From the NCBI RefSeq assembly GCF_004345005.1, contig NZ_SMMX01000002.1, positions 124,001-188,000 of the forward strand: 64,000 nucleotides of DNA. The letters run 5' to 3'. Below, piece by piece: positions 63,891 to 64,000 of this stretch (the stretch's first letter is position 1; the number at the start of each line of letters is the position of its first letter). Below the pieces are notes generated by a model. That model did no database searches. It saw nothing but the letters and a program-made list of their open reading frames with translations, and was not told the origin of the DNA. The position numbers were made by a program, and so were the translations under genes. The stretch is from Extibacter muris. Its GTDB lineage: Bacteria; Bacillota; Clostridia; Lachnospirales; Lachnospiraceae.

Positions 63891-64000
63891 ATGAGTATAG
63901 AACAAAGATTAGAAGCATTGGAAAAAGAGATACAGAGATTAAAAGATATTGAAGAGATTAGAAAATTGAAAGGCCAGTATTTCCGCTGCCTTGACGGCAA
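63891..64000 (+). CDS. baiE: Bile acid 7-alpha-dehydratase BaiE (partial, cut by window end)
   Basis: The first 36 residues (MSIEQRLEALEKEIQ..., GQYFRCLDG) match the N-terminus of BaiE, the SnoaL/NTF2-like enzyme that removes the 7-alpha-hydroxyl, the rate-limiting step. Tyr30 and Asp35 fall exactly at the positions described as active-site residues in C. scindens BaiE. AGAAAGGA lies about eight bases before the ATG. Fifty bases separate it from baiCD, in the usual baiB-baiCD-baiE order. Confidence 0.9.
   Translation, partial: MSIEQRLEALEKEIQRLKDIEEIRKLKGQYFRCLDG

Noticed and set aside
1-64000. tRNA or 16S/23S/5S rRNA genes
   Set aside because: I looked for tRNA T-arm and CCA-type ends and for rRNA core motifs and saw none; rnpB is the only confident RNA gene.

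Overview
The window looks like chromosome of a spore-forming, bile-acid 7-alpha-dehydroxylating gut Lachnospiraceae, of the [Clostridium] hylemonae / [Clostridium] scindens type. Support comes from sporulation gene spoIVA, a class A RNase P RNA, strong AGGAGG ribosome-binding sites, roughly balanced G+C, and the start of a bile-acid-inducible (bai) operon at the right edge. The species is inferred from remembered bai proteins, not from a search.

Layout. 1-5.1 kb: an MgtC-like gene (cut by the edge, minus strand), then nucleoside catabolism genes udp, deoC, cdd and deoB, with a decayed IS110 element between udp and deoC. 5.1-12.6 kb: amino-acid synthesis (leuB, ilvD, ilvB, serC, serA) and a small secreted-type protein. 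12.6-18.6 kb: a 25-residue peptide gene, a long prs, a PDZ/radical-SAM protein, der, plsY and gpsA. 19.2-26.9 kb: a LysR regulator divergent from a catabolic operon (TIM-barrel isomerase/dehydratase, BaiCD-like Fe-S flavoenzyme, shikimate/quinate dehydrogenase, MFS porter), followed by an NCS2-like permease. 26.9-33 kb: spoIVA, lrgAB-like genes, a MogA/MoaB-like gene, an MBL-fold protein, rnhA, rnpB, ybaK and an FMN reductase. 33.5-40.6 kb: pyrBI with a nitroreductase, pheA, a DUF815 ATPase and a dGTPase-like HD protein with an extra N-terminal domain. 40.6-46 kb: an RHS remnant, then an OmpR-type two-component system with an ABC-2 transporter, possibly acquired. 46-54.4 kb: rqcH, then yicC-gmk-rpoZ, rimO-pgsA-cinA and a GNAT/membrane/DUF3298 fusion. 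54.5-56.3 kb: the paired Fe-S-scaffold-like and GGGtGRT proteins. 56.3-58.2 kb: partly deleted and fused pseudogenes. 58.2-64 kb: two AraC-type genes on the minus strand, divergent from baiB-baiCD-baiE (baiE cut by the window end).

Most notable points. (1) baiB has no stop codon and reads in frame into baiCD, which keeps its own ribosome-binding site. (2) The bar-like regulator pair has an odd domain split: one protein carries two AraC DNA-binding domains, the other only the sensor domain. (3) A composite palindromic element of about 0.6 kb occurs twice in opposite orientation, both times filling the gap between convergent genes from stop codon to stop codon. (4) spoIVA has a sigma-E-like promoter inside the loop of a hairpin that would hide its ribosome-binding site in read-through transcripts. 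(5) Four TTCAC repeats spaced exactly 11 bp lie upstream of the ABC operon next to its response regulator. (6) A catabolic cluster carries a paralogue of BaiCD beside a shikimate/quinate dehydrogenase.
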